In this document: positions 7,976 through 15,955 of the stretch, in pieces | Layout: each line of letters opens with the position of its first letter | Numbering within the stretch: the first letter of the stretch is position 1 | DNA from: Lachnospiraceae bacterium | GTDB taxonomy: Bacteria > Bacillota > Clostridia > Lachnospirales > Lachnospiraceae | NCBI GenBank assembly: GCA_009774625.1 | Contig: VSOB01000026.1 | Coordinates: 1-41,941, forward strand | Direction of reading: 5' to 3' | Length of the DNA: 41,941 nt | Program-made: the position numbers and the translations under genes | Notes under the pieces: generated by a model | The model's input: the letters and a program-made list of their open reading frames with translations, nothing else | What the model was told of the DNA's origin: nothing | The model's database searches: none

Positions 7976-8341
7976 TCAGAGTGCCTGCACTGCTTTGGTC
8001 GCCACAATCGGCACACCGGTCTGTGCCACATCCTCCAGCAGCACATCCCCGATCCCCACCGGCGCCTCCGCCACTATCCCATTGATCTCCTGCATGCACG
8101 CCCTGATTCTGTCTTTGGGAATCTCTGTTTTCGTTTTGACTGAAGTCAAAGGCCGCACTCCGCCCCGGACTCTGACAGTAGAGGTTAAGATTCTGGCAGG
8201 ACTGAGCACTTCTTTTTCTGCATACGCTCTTCCTCTCTGGCAGGTATAGCCCTTTACTTCTCCTATATTCTTCCCGTCTGTCATAACAGTAATCATGCAG
8301 CCCTTAGGGCAGCAGATGCAGGTCAGTTCTTTCTTTTCCAA
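7976..8341 (-). CDS. DUF1667 Cys-rich protein of the glycerol operon
   Basis: Small 121-aa protein of the DUF1667 family, found next to glycerol-3-phosphate oxidoreductases in many Firmicutes; no reaction has been assigned that I know of. The N-terminus has a dense cysteine cluster (CICCPKGC, Cys8, Cys10, Cys11, Cys15) with a further Cys34, arranged like a metal or Fe-S ligand set. The remainder has a short RGGVRPLTSVKTKTEIPK segment shared with this family. The start is a TTG at 8341 preceded by AGGAG at 9 bp; no upstream ATG is available. It is the last gene of the operon, 6 bp after the oxidoreductase. A role as electron-carrier subunit or maturation factor is inference. Confidence 0.85.
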   Translation of the reverse strand: MEKKELTCICCPKGCMITVMTDGKNIGEVKGYTCQRGRAYAEKEVLSPARILTSTVRVRGGVRPLTSVKTKTEIPKDRIRACMQEINGIVAEAPVGIGDVLLEDVAQTGVPIVATKAVQAL

Positions 8342-8347
8342 AGGCTC

Positions 8348-9619
8348 TCACTCCTTTTCTATCTTTATGGCAATGCTTTTAAGGTCCGGATCTGTTTCCA
8401 GCACACTTCTGCTCAGAACCACTTCTTCCATTTCTCCCGGCGCCATCACAGTTTTTTTGCGGTGCATTATGCATTTCTCATTCAGATACACACTGACATA
8501 ACTGTCCCGAACTACGGCGCCGACACGGAACCGGACTTTTAAATGCGGCTCCATCCGCTCCACACAGATACGCTGAGGAACCGTATAGCGTACTCCCTGC
8601 CCGGCAATGAGCGGTATCTGCTGCCGTCCGTCCTTCCCCGGTCTGCCTTTTACAAAGCCGGCCGCATTTGTCCCTGCCCTGCCTGCCTCCTCGGATACAT
8701 AATCCACCAGATCATGTACATGCAGCACATTGCCGCAGGCGAATACACCCGGAATATTGGTTTCCAGACTTTCGTCCACCACCGGCCCGGATGTCGCCTC
8801 ATCCAGCTCCACGCCCATATCCAGGGAAAGTTCATTTTCCGGTATCAGTCCCACTGACAAAAGCAGTGTATCACAGGGATATGTCTCCTCCGTCCCCGGA
8901 ATCGGCTTTCCTTTATCATCCACCTGAGCCAGTGTGACCCCTTCCAGCCGTTCCCGTCCCTGAATGTCCACCACAGTATGACACAGCTTCAGCGGTATGC
9001 CGTAATCTTCCAGACACTGTACAATGTTTCGTTTCAGGCCGCCGCAGTAGGGCATCAGCTCCGCCACCGCTTTCACCTCCGCCCCTTCCAGCGCCATGCG
9101 TCTGGCCATAATCAGGCCGATATCGCCGCTCCCCAGGATCACCGCCTTCCGGCCCGGCAGATACCCCTCCATATTGACCAGACGCTGGGCTGTGCCTGCG
9201 GAAAAGATGCCGGCCGGCCGATAGCCGGGAATATTCAGTGCGCCTCTGGCACGTTCCCGGCAGCCCATTGCCAGGATCACCGCACCGGCACGGATCCGGA
9301 ACATTCCTTTTTCGCGGTTCATGGCCGTCACCACTCTCTCCCGGCTGATTTCCATGACCATCGTATTCAGCTCACAGGCAATCTCCAGTTCCCCGGCCTG
9401 CGCAACAAACCGCCCGGCATACTCCGGTCCGGTCAGCTCCTCTTTAAAAGTATGCAGACCAAACCCGTTATGAATGCACTGATTCAGGATACCTCCCAGC
9501 TCTCTGTCCCGCTCCAGAATCAGAATATCCCGAATACCCGCTTTTCTGGCCGCTATGGCCGCCGCAAGCCCGGCAGGGCCGCCTCCGATCACAACGATTG
9601 TGTATGCTTCTATGGTCAT
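8348..9619 (-). CDS. FAD/NAD(P)-dependent oxidoreductase of the glycerol operon
   Basis: Flavoprotein of the pyridine nucleotide-disulfide oxidoreductase fold, 423 aa. The N-terminal FAD dinucleotide motif is GGGPAGLAAAIAARKAG (about residues 12-28). A second nucleotide-binding motif, LGSGDIGLIMARRMALEG, lies near residues 164-181. The FAD-closing motif (TNIPGVFACGNVLHVHDLVD) is near residues 286-305. It starts inside the stop codon of the GlpA-like gene (ATGA overlap), and the same three-gene neighbourhood recurs in clostridia. It probably accepts electrons from the GlpA-like enzyme and passes them to NAD(P) or another carrier, replacing GlpB/GlpC (inference). The C-terminal 70 residues are beta-rich and not recognised. 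Confidence 0.85.
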   Translation of the reverse strand: MTIEAYTIVVIGGGPAGLAAAIAARKAGIRDILILERDRELGGILNQCIHNGFGLHTFKEELTGPEYAGRFVAQAGELEIACELNTMVMEISRERVVTAMNREKGMFRIRAGAVILAMGCRERARGALNIPGYRPAGIFSAGTAQRLVNMEGYLPGRKAVILGSGDIGLIMARRMALEGAEVKAVAELMPYCGGLKRNIVQCLEDYGIPLKLCHTVVDIQGRERLEGVTLAQVDDKGKPIPGTEETYPCDTLLLSVGLIPENELSLDMGVELDEATSGPVVDESLETNIPGVFACGNVLHVHDLVDYVSEEAGRAGTNAAGFVKGRPGKDGRQQIPLIAGQGVRYTVPQRICVERMEPHLKVRFRVGAVVRDSYVSVYLNEKCIMHRKKTVMAPGEMEEVVLSRSVLETDPDLKSIAIKIEKE

Positions 9620-11151
9620 GCTTCCCCTTCCCGCCTCTTTTTCTCAAATCTTTCCAGCGTCTTTTCTTCTGTCCGTTTCTCTGTGTTTTCTTTTCCGCTG
9701 TCCCCTGCATTTTCTTCAGTACTCTCTTTGAAACGGCCTGTTACAATCCGGGAACTGCCTCCGGATTTTGTGATTTCTTCCAGACTCATTGAAAGCTCCC
9801 GCTGCAGCAGTTCCATGATCCTGGGTGCACAGAAACCGGACTGGCATCTGCCCATTCCTGCTCTGGTACGCCGTTTGATGCCATCCAGCGATCTGGCGCC
9901 CACCGGTCTGTGAATGGCATCCAGAATCTCTCCTTCCGTCACGGATTCACAGCGGCAGACAATCGATCCATAGGCGGGATTTTCCCGAATCAACGCACTG
10001 CGTTCTTTCTCTGGCAAATCCAGCGGATGCAGGATTCCCTTTCTCCAGGCTGTAAATCCCCTCTTTTCCTGCAGATCCATCCGTTTCTGCAAAAGCTCTG
10101 CCACCATACTCCCGATGGCAGGCGCACTGGTCAGACCAGGAGACTCAATGCCCGCCGCATCCACAAACCCTTCGGCATCCCCCGGCTCTCCGATGATAAA
10201 ATCGTGACTGTCCTCATGAGCGCGCAGCCCGGAAAATGAGGTGATCACCTGCCGAAAAGGAATGTCTCTCACTGTCAGTCCCGCCTGAACCGCCAGTATA
10301 TCCATACCTGTTCTGGTAGTATTGGTGCCCTCTTTGTCGTCTGTATCCACAGCCGTCGGCCCTATGATCAGATTTCCATGAACCGTGGGAGACACCAAAA
10401 CCCCCTTTCCCATACTGCCGGGAAGCATAAAGACCGTATGGCTCACATGTCCTCCCGCCCTGCGGTCCAGCAGAAAATACTCTCCCTTTCTGGGCGTAAT
10501 ATGGATGGGATGTCTGCTGACCATATTATGAAACACATCCGCATAAACCCCTGCCGCATTGACCACATAACGGCTTTCCAATATACCCCGGTCCGTTTCC
10601 AGCCGGTAAAAACCGTCTGCCTTTTCCAGCGCCAGGACCTTTGTATCAAACCGGAATTTCACCCCGTTCATACAGGCATTCTCCGCCAGCGCAACGGTCA
10701 TCAGAAACGGACAGACAATGCCTCCTGTGGGCGCATACAAAGCCCCTGTCACAGTGCTCTGCAAATTAGGCTCTTTTTCCAGCGCTTCTTCCCGTGAAAG
10801 AATCCGCAGCCCTTCCACACCGTTTCTCACACCCCGCTCATAAAGCGCCTGCAGCGCAGGTCTCTCTTCCTCATGCAGGCAGACCACCAGCGAACCGTTC
10901 CTTCGAAAGGGAAAATCCAGCTCCTGTGCCAACCGGTCCATTCTCCGACTGCCTTCCACATTCAGTCTGGCCATCAAAGAGCCTTCCTGCGCATCAAAAC
11001 CGGCATGAATGATGGCACTGTTGGCCTTGGAAGTGCCGCAGCACACATCCTCACATCGCTCCAGAACACAGATATCCGCCTCATATCTGGACAATTCCCT
11101 GGCAATGGCGCATCCTGTCACACCCGCGCCGATAATACAGATATCATACAT
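9616..11151 (-). CDS. glpA: Glycerol-3-phosphate dehydrogenase, GlpA-like, with BFD [2Fe-2S] domain
   Basis: FAD enzyme predicted to oxidise glycerol-3-phosphate to dihydroxyacetone phosphate, 511 aa. The N-terminal DAO fold starts with the FAD motif GAGVTGCAIARELSRY. A BFD-like domain near residues 390-450 has the CRCES ... CQSGFC cysteine pattern of a [2Fe-2S] cluster. The last about 40 residues are a Lys/Glu-rich tail with no fold signal, longer than usual. The start at 11151 (MYDICIIGAG) is chosen because GGAAGGA precedes it and the FAD motif follows at once. It lies 5 bp after the glpK stop. Members of this fold also oxidise 2-hydroxyacids, but the glpK neighbour favours glycerol-3-phosphate. 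Confidence 0.85.
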   Translation of the reverse strand: MYDICIIGAGVTGCAIARELSRYEADICVLERCEDVCCGTSKANSAIIHAGFDAQEGSLMARLNVEGSRRMDRLAQELDFPFRRNGSLVVCLHEEERPALQALYERGVRNGVEGLRILSREEALEKEPNLQSTVTGALYAPTGGIVCPFLMTVALAENACMNGVKFRFDTKVLALEKADGFYRLETDRGILESRYVVNAAGVYADVFHNMVSRHPIHITPRKGEYFLLDRRAGGHVSHTVFMLPGSMGKGVLVSPTVHGNLIIGPTAVDTDDKEGTNTTRTGMDILAVQAGLTVRDIPFRQVITSFSGLRAHEDSHDFIIGEPGDAEGFVDAAGIESPGLTSAPAIGSMVAELLQKRMDLQEKRGFTAWRKGILHPLDLPEKERSALIRENPAYGSIVCRCESVTEGEILDAIHRPVGARSLDGIKRRTRAGMGRCQSGFCAPRIMELLQRELSMSLEEITKSGGSSRIVTGRFKESTEENAGDSGKENTEKRTEEKTLERFEKKRREGEA

Positions 11152-11156
11152 AATAT

Positions 11157-12653
11157 TTATCCTTCCCTGGCCCATCCATAGGAGCAGGAAACCGCCCTGT
11201 TCCATCCGTCAATGGCCTGCTTTCTTGCCTCTGCTTCCATCTGAGGCTCAAATACCCGATCCATCTTCCAGTTCTGCTTCACGTCCTCCCGGCTCTTAAA
11301 ATAGCCGGTGGACAAACCTGCCAGATACGCCGCTCCCATTGCCGTTGTTTCCACGCACACAGGCCGGTTTACCGGTGCGTTGATCAGATCGGACTGAAAC
11401 TGCATCAGAAAATTATTGGCGCTGGCGCCTCCGTCAACCTTCAGCGCCCGCAGGGGTATGCCGGAATCCGCCTCCATCGCACGGATCACATCGTGGACCT
11501 GATAAGCCAGCGACTCCAGTGTGGCCCGGACAATGTGGTTTCTGTTCACACCTCTGGTGATCCCCACAATGGTTCCTCTTGCATACTGATCCCAGTGGGG
11601 AGCACCCAGCCCGGTAAACGCCGGCACCACATAACAGCCATTGGTATCCTTTACCTGGCCGGCCATCCATTCCGAATCCGATGCCTTATTGATCAGATGC
11701 ATTTCATCCCGCAGCCACTGCAGAGCCGCCCCCGCCACAAAGACAGAACCTTCCAGGGCATATGTTACCTGACCGTCCAGTCCCCATGCAATCGTCGTCA
11801 CCAGACCGTTTTGGGAATACACCGGCTCCTTGCCTGTATTCATCAAAAGAAAACACCCGGTGCCGTATGTATTTTTTGTCTCCCCTTTTTCAAAGCAGGT
11901 CTGCCCGAACAGTGCGGCCTGCTGGTCGCCGGCCGCACCGCCAATGGGAATAGGCCCGCCGAAAAAGGAAGGATCCGCCTCCCCGTAAACACAACTGGAC
12001 GGCTTTACCTCCGGCAGCATGCAGGACGGGATCCCCAGCTCATCCAAAATTTCCTGATCCCATTTCAAGTCTCTGATATGAAACAGCATCGTTCTGGAAG
12101 CATTGGAATAATCGGTGACATGTACTCTGCCTTTGGTCAGCTTCCAGATCAGCCATGTTTCCACTGTGCCGAACAGCAGCTTCCCTGCCTCTGCCCGCTC
12201 TCTCGCTCCTTCCACATGGTCCAGTATCCATTTTATCTTCGTAGCGGAAAAATATGCATCAATGACCAGACCTGTTTTCTCCCGGAATACCTCTGTCAGC
12301 CCTTTTTCCCTAAGTGCATCACAATCATCTGCGGTACGCCTGCACTGCCATACAATCGCCGGGCAGACCGGCTCACCCGTTTCTTTATCCCAGACGATCA
12401 CCGTTTCCCTCTGGTTGGTTATCCCGATCGCCGCAATATCCTCCGCACAGGCCCCGATTCTGGACATTGCTTCCACAGCCACCCCAAGCTGGGTGGACCA
12501 GATCTCTCCGGCATCATGCTCCACCCAGCCCGGCCTGGGAAAATACTGGGTAAATTCCTTCTGCGCCGCACTGCATATTTCTCCCTTCCTGTTAAACAGA
12601 ATACATCTGCTGCTTGTCGTCCCGGCATCCAGTGCCATAATATAATCCGCCAT
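11157..12653 (-). CDS. glpK: Glycerol kinase
   Basis: Phosphorylates glycerol with ATP to glycerol-3-phosphate in the cytoplasm, the first step of the operon's pathway. It has 498 aa, the normal family length. FGGY-family features are clear: LDAGTTSSRCILFNR at the N-terminus, the substrate-contacting TNQRET (residues 79-84), WLIWKLT, AAGDQQAALFGQ (240-251) and the ATP-site KVDGGASANNF near residue 412. The segment just before AAGDQQ reads PSFFGG (228-233). In Bacilli this segment carries the histidine phosphorylated by HPr; here no histidine is present, so PTS control through that site is unlikely (inference). The ATG at 12653 follows GGAAGGGG. No glpF is in the window. Confidence 0.95.
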   Translation of the reverse strand: MADYIMALDAGTTSSRCILFNRKGEICSAAQKEFTQYFPRPGWVEHDAGEIWSTQLGVAVEAMSRIGACAEDIAAIGITNQRETVIVWDKETGEPVCPAIVWQCRRTADDCDALREKGLTEVFREKTGLVIDAYFSATKIKWILDHVEGARERAEAGKLLFGTVETWLIWKLTKGRVHVTDYSNASRTMLFHIRDLKWDQEILDELGIPSCMLPEVKPSSCVYGEADPSFFGGPIPIGGAAGDQQAALFGQTCFEKGETKNTYGTGCFLLMNTGKEPVYSQNGLVTTIAWGLDGQVTYALEGSVFVAGAALQWLRDEMHLINKASDSEWMAGQVKDTNGCYVVPAFTGLGAPHWDQYARGTIVGITRGVNRNHIVRATLESLAYQVHDVIRAMEADSGIPLRALKVDGGASANNFLMQFQSDLINAPVNRPVCVETTAMGAAYLAGLSTGYFKSREDVKQNWKMDRVFEPQMEAEARKQAIDGWNRAVSCSYGWAREG

Positions 12654-12670
12654 AGTTTCCGCCCCTTCCC

Positions 12671-12695
12671 GCATCCCTGATACAATGTGGGATGC
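12671..12695 (-). promoter_or_regulatory. Dyad in the glpK leader
   Basis: GCATCCC (12671-12677) and GGGATGC (12689-12695) form a 7-bp inverted repeat with an 11-nt loop between the -10 box and the glpK ribosome site. No T-run follows, so it is not a GlpP-type antiterminator target in the usual form. It may be an operator or an RNA hairpin. Confidence 0.5.
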
Positions 12696-12706
12696 CACTG
12701 ATTTCG

Positions 12707-12735
12707 ATTATACTATCCCCCATCTCAAACCGCAA
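12707..12735 (-). promoter_or_regulatory. Promoter of the glycerol operon
   Basis: A -10 TATAAT (12707-12712) and a -35 TTGCGG (12730-12735) are separated by 17 bp, 54 bp upstream of the glpK start. Confidence 0.7.
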
Positions 12736-12852
12736 TAGTACCGGAAGCCTCTGTCTTTCTTATCTTCTCATTCACAATCATTCTGCCCTGTGATATTCTG
12801 ATAGAAACAGAGTTTCCTGAAAACCATTCCACGCATTGGGAGAACAACGTAT

Positions 12853-13575
12853 ATGATCAAAGAAAAACTGATTACCATGCTGGGGACGGTTCTGGCACTG
12901 GCCGTTTCCGTCCCTCTCTTTTTACACTGGAATCCGGAATTTCTTTTCCGGGAAGAGAACGCACCCGTTACTGCTGCCGACATCAGGCAGAATCCAACAA
13001 AGGATTTCGCCGGTGCGCAGGCCGGCGATGACATTCCCAGACTGTCCGGCGCAGAGGATTTTTCAGCTCTGCTATATGGCATAGATTATGCCACCGCCGA
13101 ACCCACGGACATCATTGCCACAGGTGTCTACAGTCTGAAACCCTGGGTAAATCCTTACCGCACACGCCAGGTAAACGGGCGTACTGTAACTGGGAAACGA
13201 AAACCCCAGATAGTCACCTCTCCTTTCGTTCTGGAGGAGGACTACAATCAATATTATCTGCTGAAGCTGCCGGACGGTACTTTCCTGTTGGCGCAGATTC
13301 CCCCGGACGCTGTTTCTGCCATCCGCCAGGGTGAGCATATGACCCTGCCTGTGGGCCGCAAAGACGGCCTGACCGACACGGCAAGAAACCATCTTGCAAC
13401 AATCTGCGAAACCTATGATGTATCTATGGACGGGGTTTTTTATGCCTTCTCCGAAGAATGGTATCGGGAACACAGCTTTTCTCTGTTCCTTCTGCGCTTT
13501 TCAGCCGCCGCTGTGGTATTCTTTGTTGTGGCTGTGGGAGTGATTCTGACAGGGAATCGGATTTTAAAACAATAA
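12853..13575 (+). CDS. Unrecognised two-TM extracytoplasmic protein
   Basis: I do not recognise this 240-aa protein. It has an N-terminal hydrophobic segment (about residues 7-25, either an uncleaved signal or a TM), an extracytoplasmic region of about 180 residues, and a C-terminal TM (about residues 207-231, FLLRFSAAAVVFFVVAVGVIL) ending in NRILKQ inside. The middle region has an OB-like or beta-rich look (KPQIVTSPFVLEEDYNQYYLLKLPDGTFLLAQIPPDA), with no catalytic motif visible. The start at 12853 follows GGGAGAA at 8 bp. It stands alone on the plus strand, divergent from glpK, and nothing in the context suggests its role. Downstream there is only a weak hairpin. Confidence 0.75.
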   Translation: MIKEKLITMLGTVLALAVSVPLFLHWNPEFLFREENAPVTAADIRQNPTKDFAGAQAGDDIPRLSGAEDFSALLYGIDYATAEPTDIIATGVYSLKPWVNPYRTRQVNGRTVTGKRKPQIVTSPFVLEEDYNQYYLLKLPDGTFLLAQIPPDAVSAIRQGEHMTLPVGRKDGLTDTARNHLATICETYDVSMDGVFYAFSEEWYREHSFSLFLLRFSAAAVVFFVVAVGVILTGNRILKQ

Positions 13576-13621
13576 AAGGTGCGCTGCACAAACTTTTTAT
13601 TTTCTCATAAAAAATTTTTCC

Positions 13622-13645
13622 AATACGACAGCTACATGTCATATT
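13622..13645. promoter_or_regulatory. Operator-like dyad before a truncated reading frame
   Basis: Arms AATACGACA (13622-13630) and TGTCATATT (13637-13645) are complementary at 8 of 9 positions around a 6-bp centre. The dyad lies 32 bp upstream of a short reading frame with a strong ribosome site, where an autoregulatory operator would be expected. Confidence 0.5.
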
Positions 13646-13677
13646 AGAAATGCTATTCTTTCAACAGGAGGAACCTT

Positions 13678-13713
13678 ATGCAAATTGAACGGCTGGTAAA
13701 TATGGTTTTTTAG
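13678..13713 (+). pseudogene. Remnant start of a regulator-like gene (11 codons)
   Basis: AGGAGG at 13667-13672 precedes an ATG at 13678; the frame reads MQIERLVNMVF and stops at TAG. This resembles the first residues of YafY/WYL-type helix-turn-helix regulators, which begin with M-x-I-[DE]-R-L followed by hydrophobic residues. Nothing of the expected remaining protein follows in any frame. It could instead be a leader peptide. The family match is from memory of N-termini and is weak. Confidence 0.4.
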
Positions 13714-13855
13714 CCTCCTTTGATGAATCTTGTTGGATGACTTTATTCTGCCAAACGGCTATAGACCATGTCTGTTTTTATGATATCATACTATTTTCAA
13801 TGAAATGTATGTCAGATTACCTTTTTGATTACTTTCAGATTATCTTAAAAAAATA

Positions 13856-13897
13856 AAAAGTCCGCAACCATTGATTTTTCAAGGTTTCCGGACTTTT
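13856..13897 (-). terminator. Terminator of the tRNA-Val/tRNA-Met unit
   Basis: Outer stem AAAAGTCCG/CGGACTTTT with additional inner pairs AACC/GGTT and TTGA/TCAA, followed on the minus strand by CTTTTTATTTTTTT. It lies 7 bp beyond the 3' end of tRNA-Met. Confidence 0.85.
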
Positions 13898-13903
13898 CTG
13901 ACA

Positions 13904-13977
13904 TAGCGAGAGGGGGATTTGAACCCTCGACACTACGGGTATGAACCGTATGCTCTAGCCAACTGAGCTATCTCGCC
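13904..13977 (-). tRNA. tRNA-Met (CAT), elongator type
   Basis: A 74-nt cloverleaf: acceptor GGCGAGA/TCTCGCT with a G1-U72 wobble, D-arm TAGCTCAGTTGGCTAGAGC, anticodon arm TACGG-TTCATAC-CCGTA, T-arm GAGGGTTCAAATCCCCC (the arm itself starts one base in), discriminator A. The anticodon stem lacks the three G-C pairs of the initiator, so this is the elongator Met tRNA. CCA is not encoded. Confidence 0.95.
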
Positions 13978-13988
13978 ATAGAAATGAG

Positions 13989-14061
13989 TGGGACCTATAG
14001 GGCTCGAACCTATGACCCTCTGCTTGTAAGGCAGATGCTCTCCCAGCTGAGCTAAGATCCC
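13989..14061 (-). tRNA. tRNA-Val (TAC)
   Basis: A 73-nt cloverleaf: acceptor GGGATCT/AGGTCCC with one T-G wobble, anticodon arm CTGCC-TTACAAG-CAG with anticodon TAC, T-loop GGTTCGAGCC, discriminator A. CCA is not encoded. It is the first tRNA of a two-tRNA unit, 11 bp before tRNA-Met. Confidence 0.95.
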
Positions 14062-14068
14062 ATTCATA

Positions 14069-14126
14069 CGGGCTGCTTTCCGCAACCCGCTCTGCTAGTA
14101 TACTATTAAAGACTATAGCTTGTCAA
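14069..14126 (-). promoter_or_regulatory. Strong promoter and leader hairpin of the tRNA unit
   Basis: A -35 TTGACA (14121-14126), an 18-bp spacer and a -10 TATACT (14097-14102). Between the promoter and tRNA-Val is a leader hairpin CGGGTTGC/GCAGCCCG (14069-14089), 7 bp from the mature 5' end. Confidence 0.85.
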
Positions 14127-14176
14127 GTATTTTTCATAAATTTTTACAGTTTTTTGACAACATCTTACACGGATAT

Positions 14177-15949
14177 TTACATCCACTCCGGAGCACTAAA
14201 ACCAAGCAGATCAATACAGGTTTCCAGCATGTCTTTTGTCAGCATCAAAAGGGCGATCAGGCCGGCCTTTTTTTCCTCATCTGCCTCTGTGAGAATCATG
14301 GTGCTGTGATATACACGGTTAAAGGCATTTGCCAGATTGTACAGGTAAGCACAGATTTTATGGGGCGCCAGTTCTTCGTAGGCCGATTCTATCATAGCCT
14401 GGAAACCGGCCAGTTCCATCATCAGTTCTTTCTCTGAAGCGTTGCCTGCTTCTCTGAGGGAAACTGTTGCCAGATCTCCGCCCTGCTGCTCATATTTTCT
14501 TAAGATGGATTTGATCCGCACCAGTGTATATAAGATATAGGGACCGGTATCTCCTTCCGAAGAACTGAATTTTTCCACATCAAAGATATAATCTTTGGAT
14601 GCCTGATTGGACAGGTCGCCGTATTTCACGGCCGCCAGCGCCACCTGCTCTGCCGTCCGGCGTACTTCTTCTTCCGAAACCTCTGTATTCTCGCCGGCCC
14701 GGATTCTCTGGTACATCCCCTCATTGATATCGCCGATCAGCGTTTCCAGACGCATTACACCGCCTTCTCTGGTTTTAAAGGGCCTGCCATCCTTTCCGTT
14801 CATCGTACCAAATCCCAGAAACCTCAGCTTTGTTTCCGCTCCGGCCAGCTTTGTTTTCCGCGCACATCGGAACACCTGTTCAAAATACAGCTCCTGCCGT
14901 TTATCCACCACATAAATGATCTCATCCGGCTTCTGCTCTTCCATACGCTCCATAATGGTAGCCAGGTCCGTAGTATTGTAAAGAGAGGCGCCGTCGGACT
15001 TTAAAATCATACATGGCGGTATCTCTTTGGTATCGGTTTCCTCTTTCACATCCACCACAAGGGCCCCGTCGCTTTCATGTGCATAGCCCTGCTCTTTCAG
15101 ATATGCCACCATACCCGGAATACGGTCATGGACATCCGACTCTCCCTTCCATAAATCAAACTCCACATGCAGCCTTTCATAGTTCTTTTTCAGATCGGCC
15201 ACTGACACAGCTATGATATGCTGCCAAAGCGCCCGATAACCTCTCACACCGCTCTGCAGCCTGTAAGTAGCTTCCATTGCCTTTTCCTTATACGCCTCGT
15301 CCGTTTTGGAACGGCTGCTGGCAGTGGGATAAATTTCTTCCAGTTCGGCAATGGTAAAAGGCGCCTCCTGGGGATATTCCCCTTTATAGTTTTCATCAAA
15401 ATATACAAGCTGCGGCTGCCGTTCCTTCAGTTCTGTGATAATCAGGCCCATCTGCAGCCCCCAGTCACCCAGATGAATGTCCCCGATAACCCGATGGCCC
15501 ATATACCGGGCAATGCGCTTTACGCTCTCTCCAATGATGGCAGAACGCAGATGCCCCACATGCAGCGGCTTCGCCACATTGGGTCCGCCGTAATCAATTA
15601 TGATCGTCTTTTTATGCTCCGGCAAGGCTACGCCGAATTTCTCACTGCCGCTCATCTTTGATACATACCCGGTAAGAAACGCTTCTGTTACTTTCAGATT
15701 CAGAAAACCGGGAGCGGCCGCCTCCACATGGGAAAATACCCGGCTGTCCTTTAACTGTGCCGCCACATCCTCCGCAATCATAAGCGGCGCTTTTTTATAT
15801 TTCTTTGCTCCTGCCATCGCACCGTTGCACTGGTATTCGCAAAGATCGGGCCGGTTGGAAACCGTCACACGGCCCAGCTCCTGATCGTACCCGGCAGCGT
15901 CAAAAGCTGCTTTTACTTCTTTTGCTATCAAATCCAGAATCTTTTCCAT
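14177..15949 (-). CDS. argS: Arginyl-tRNA synthetase
   Basis: Class Ia aminoacyl-tRNA synthetase that charges tRNA-Arg, cytoplasmic, 590 aa. The N-terminal Add-1 domain (residues 1-110) is followed by the catalytic domain with GGPNVAKPLHVGHLRSA (HIGH-type motif HVGH at 130-133) and DIHLGDWGLQMG. The C-terminal DALR anticodon-binding domain includes SSSEGDTGPYILYTLVRIKS. The classical KMSKS is degenerate, as usual in bacterial ArgRS (MNGKDGRPFKTREGG occupies that region). It starts 6 bp after queH with AGAGGA as ribosome site, so it is probably the last gene of the car-queH-argS transcript. No T-box is visible upstream. Confidence 0.97.
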   Translation of the reverse strand: MEKILDLIAKEVKAAFDAAGYDQELGRVTVSNRPDLCEYQCNGAMAGAKKYKKAPLMIAEDVAAQLKDSRVFSHVEAAAPGFLNLKVTEAFLTGYVSKMSGSEKFGVALPEHKKTIIIDYGGPNVAKPLHVGHLRSAIIGESVKRIARYMGHRVIGDIHLGDWGLQMGLIITELKERQPQLVYFDENYKGEYPQEAPFTIAELEEIYPTASSRSKTDEAYKEKAMEATYRLQSGVRGYRALWQHIIAVSVADLKKNYERLHVEFDLWKGESDVHDRIPGMVAYLKEQGYAHESDGALVVDVKEETDTKEIPPCMILKSDGASLYNTTDLATIMERMEEQKPDEIIYVVDKRQELYFEQVFRCARKTKLAGAETKLRFLGFGTMNGKDGRPFKTREGGVMRLETLIGDINEGMYQRIRAGENTEVSEEEVRRTAEQVALAAVKYGDLSNQASKDYIFDVEKFSSSEGDTGPYILYTLVRIKSILRKYEQQGGDLATVSLREAGNASEKELMMELAGFQAMIESAYEELAPHKICAYLYNLANAFNRVYHSTMILTEADEEKKAGLIALLMLTKDMLETCIDLLGFSAPEWM

Positions 15950-15955
15950 TACTTT

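Larger units (their letters stand above)
13576..13903. other. 328-bp gene-free stretch with decayed gene starts
   Basis: No intact gene is visible. It holds, in order, an imperfect inverted repeat (13622-13645), a strong Shine-Dalgarno with a 12-codon reading frame ending in TAG at 13713, an opposing Shine-Dalgarno AAAGGAGGC on the minus strand (13714-13722) with a weak promoter behind it (TGACAT/TATGAT with 18 bp between), and the tRNA terminator (13856-13897). Two gene starts pointing at each other, with nothing between, suggest a deletion of two convergent genes. Confidence 0.55.

Noticed and set aside
13579..13605. Possible terminator after the two-TM protein gene
   Set aside because: The stem GTGC/GCAC is only 4 bp with a 3-nt loop. 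There is a T-run, but the hairpin is too weak to call.
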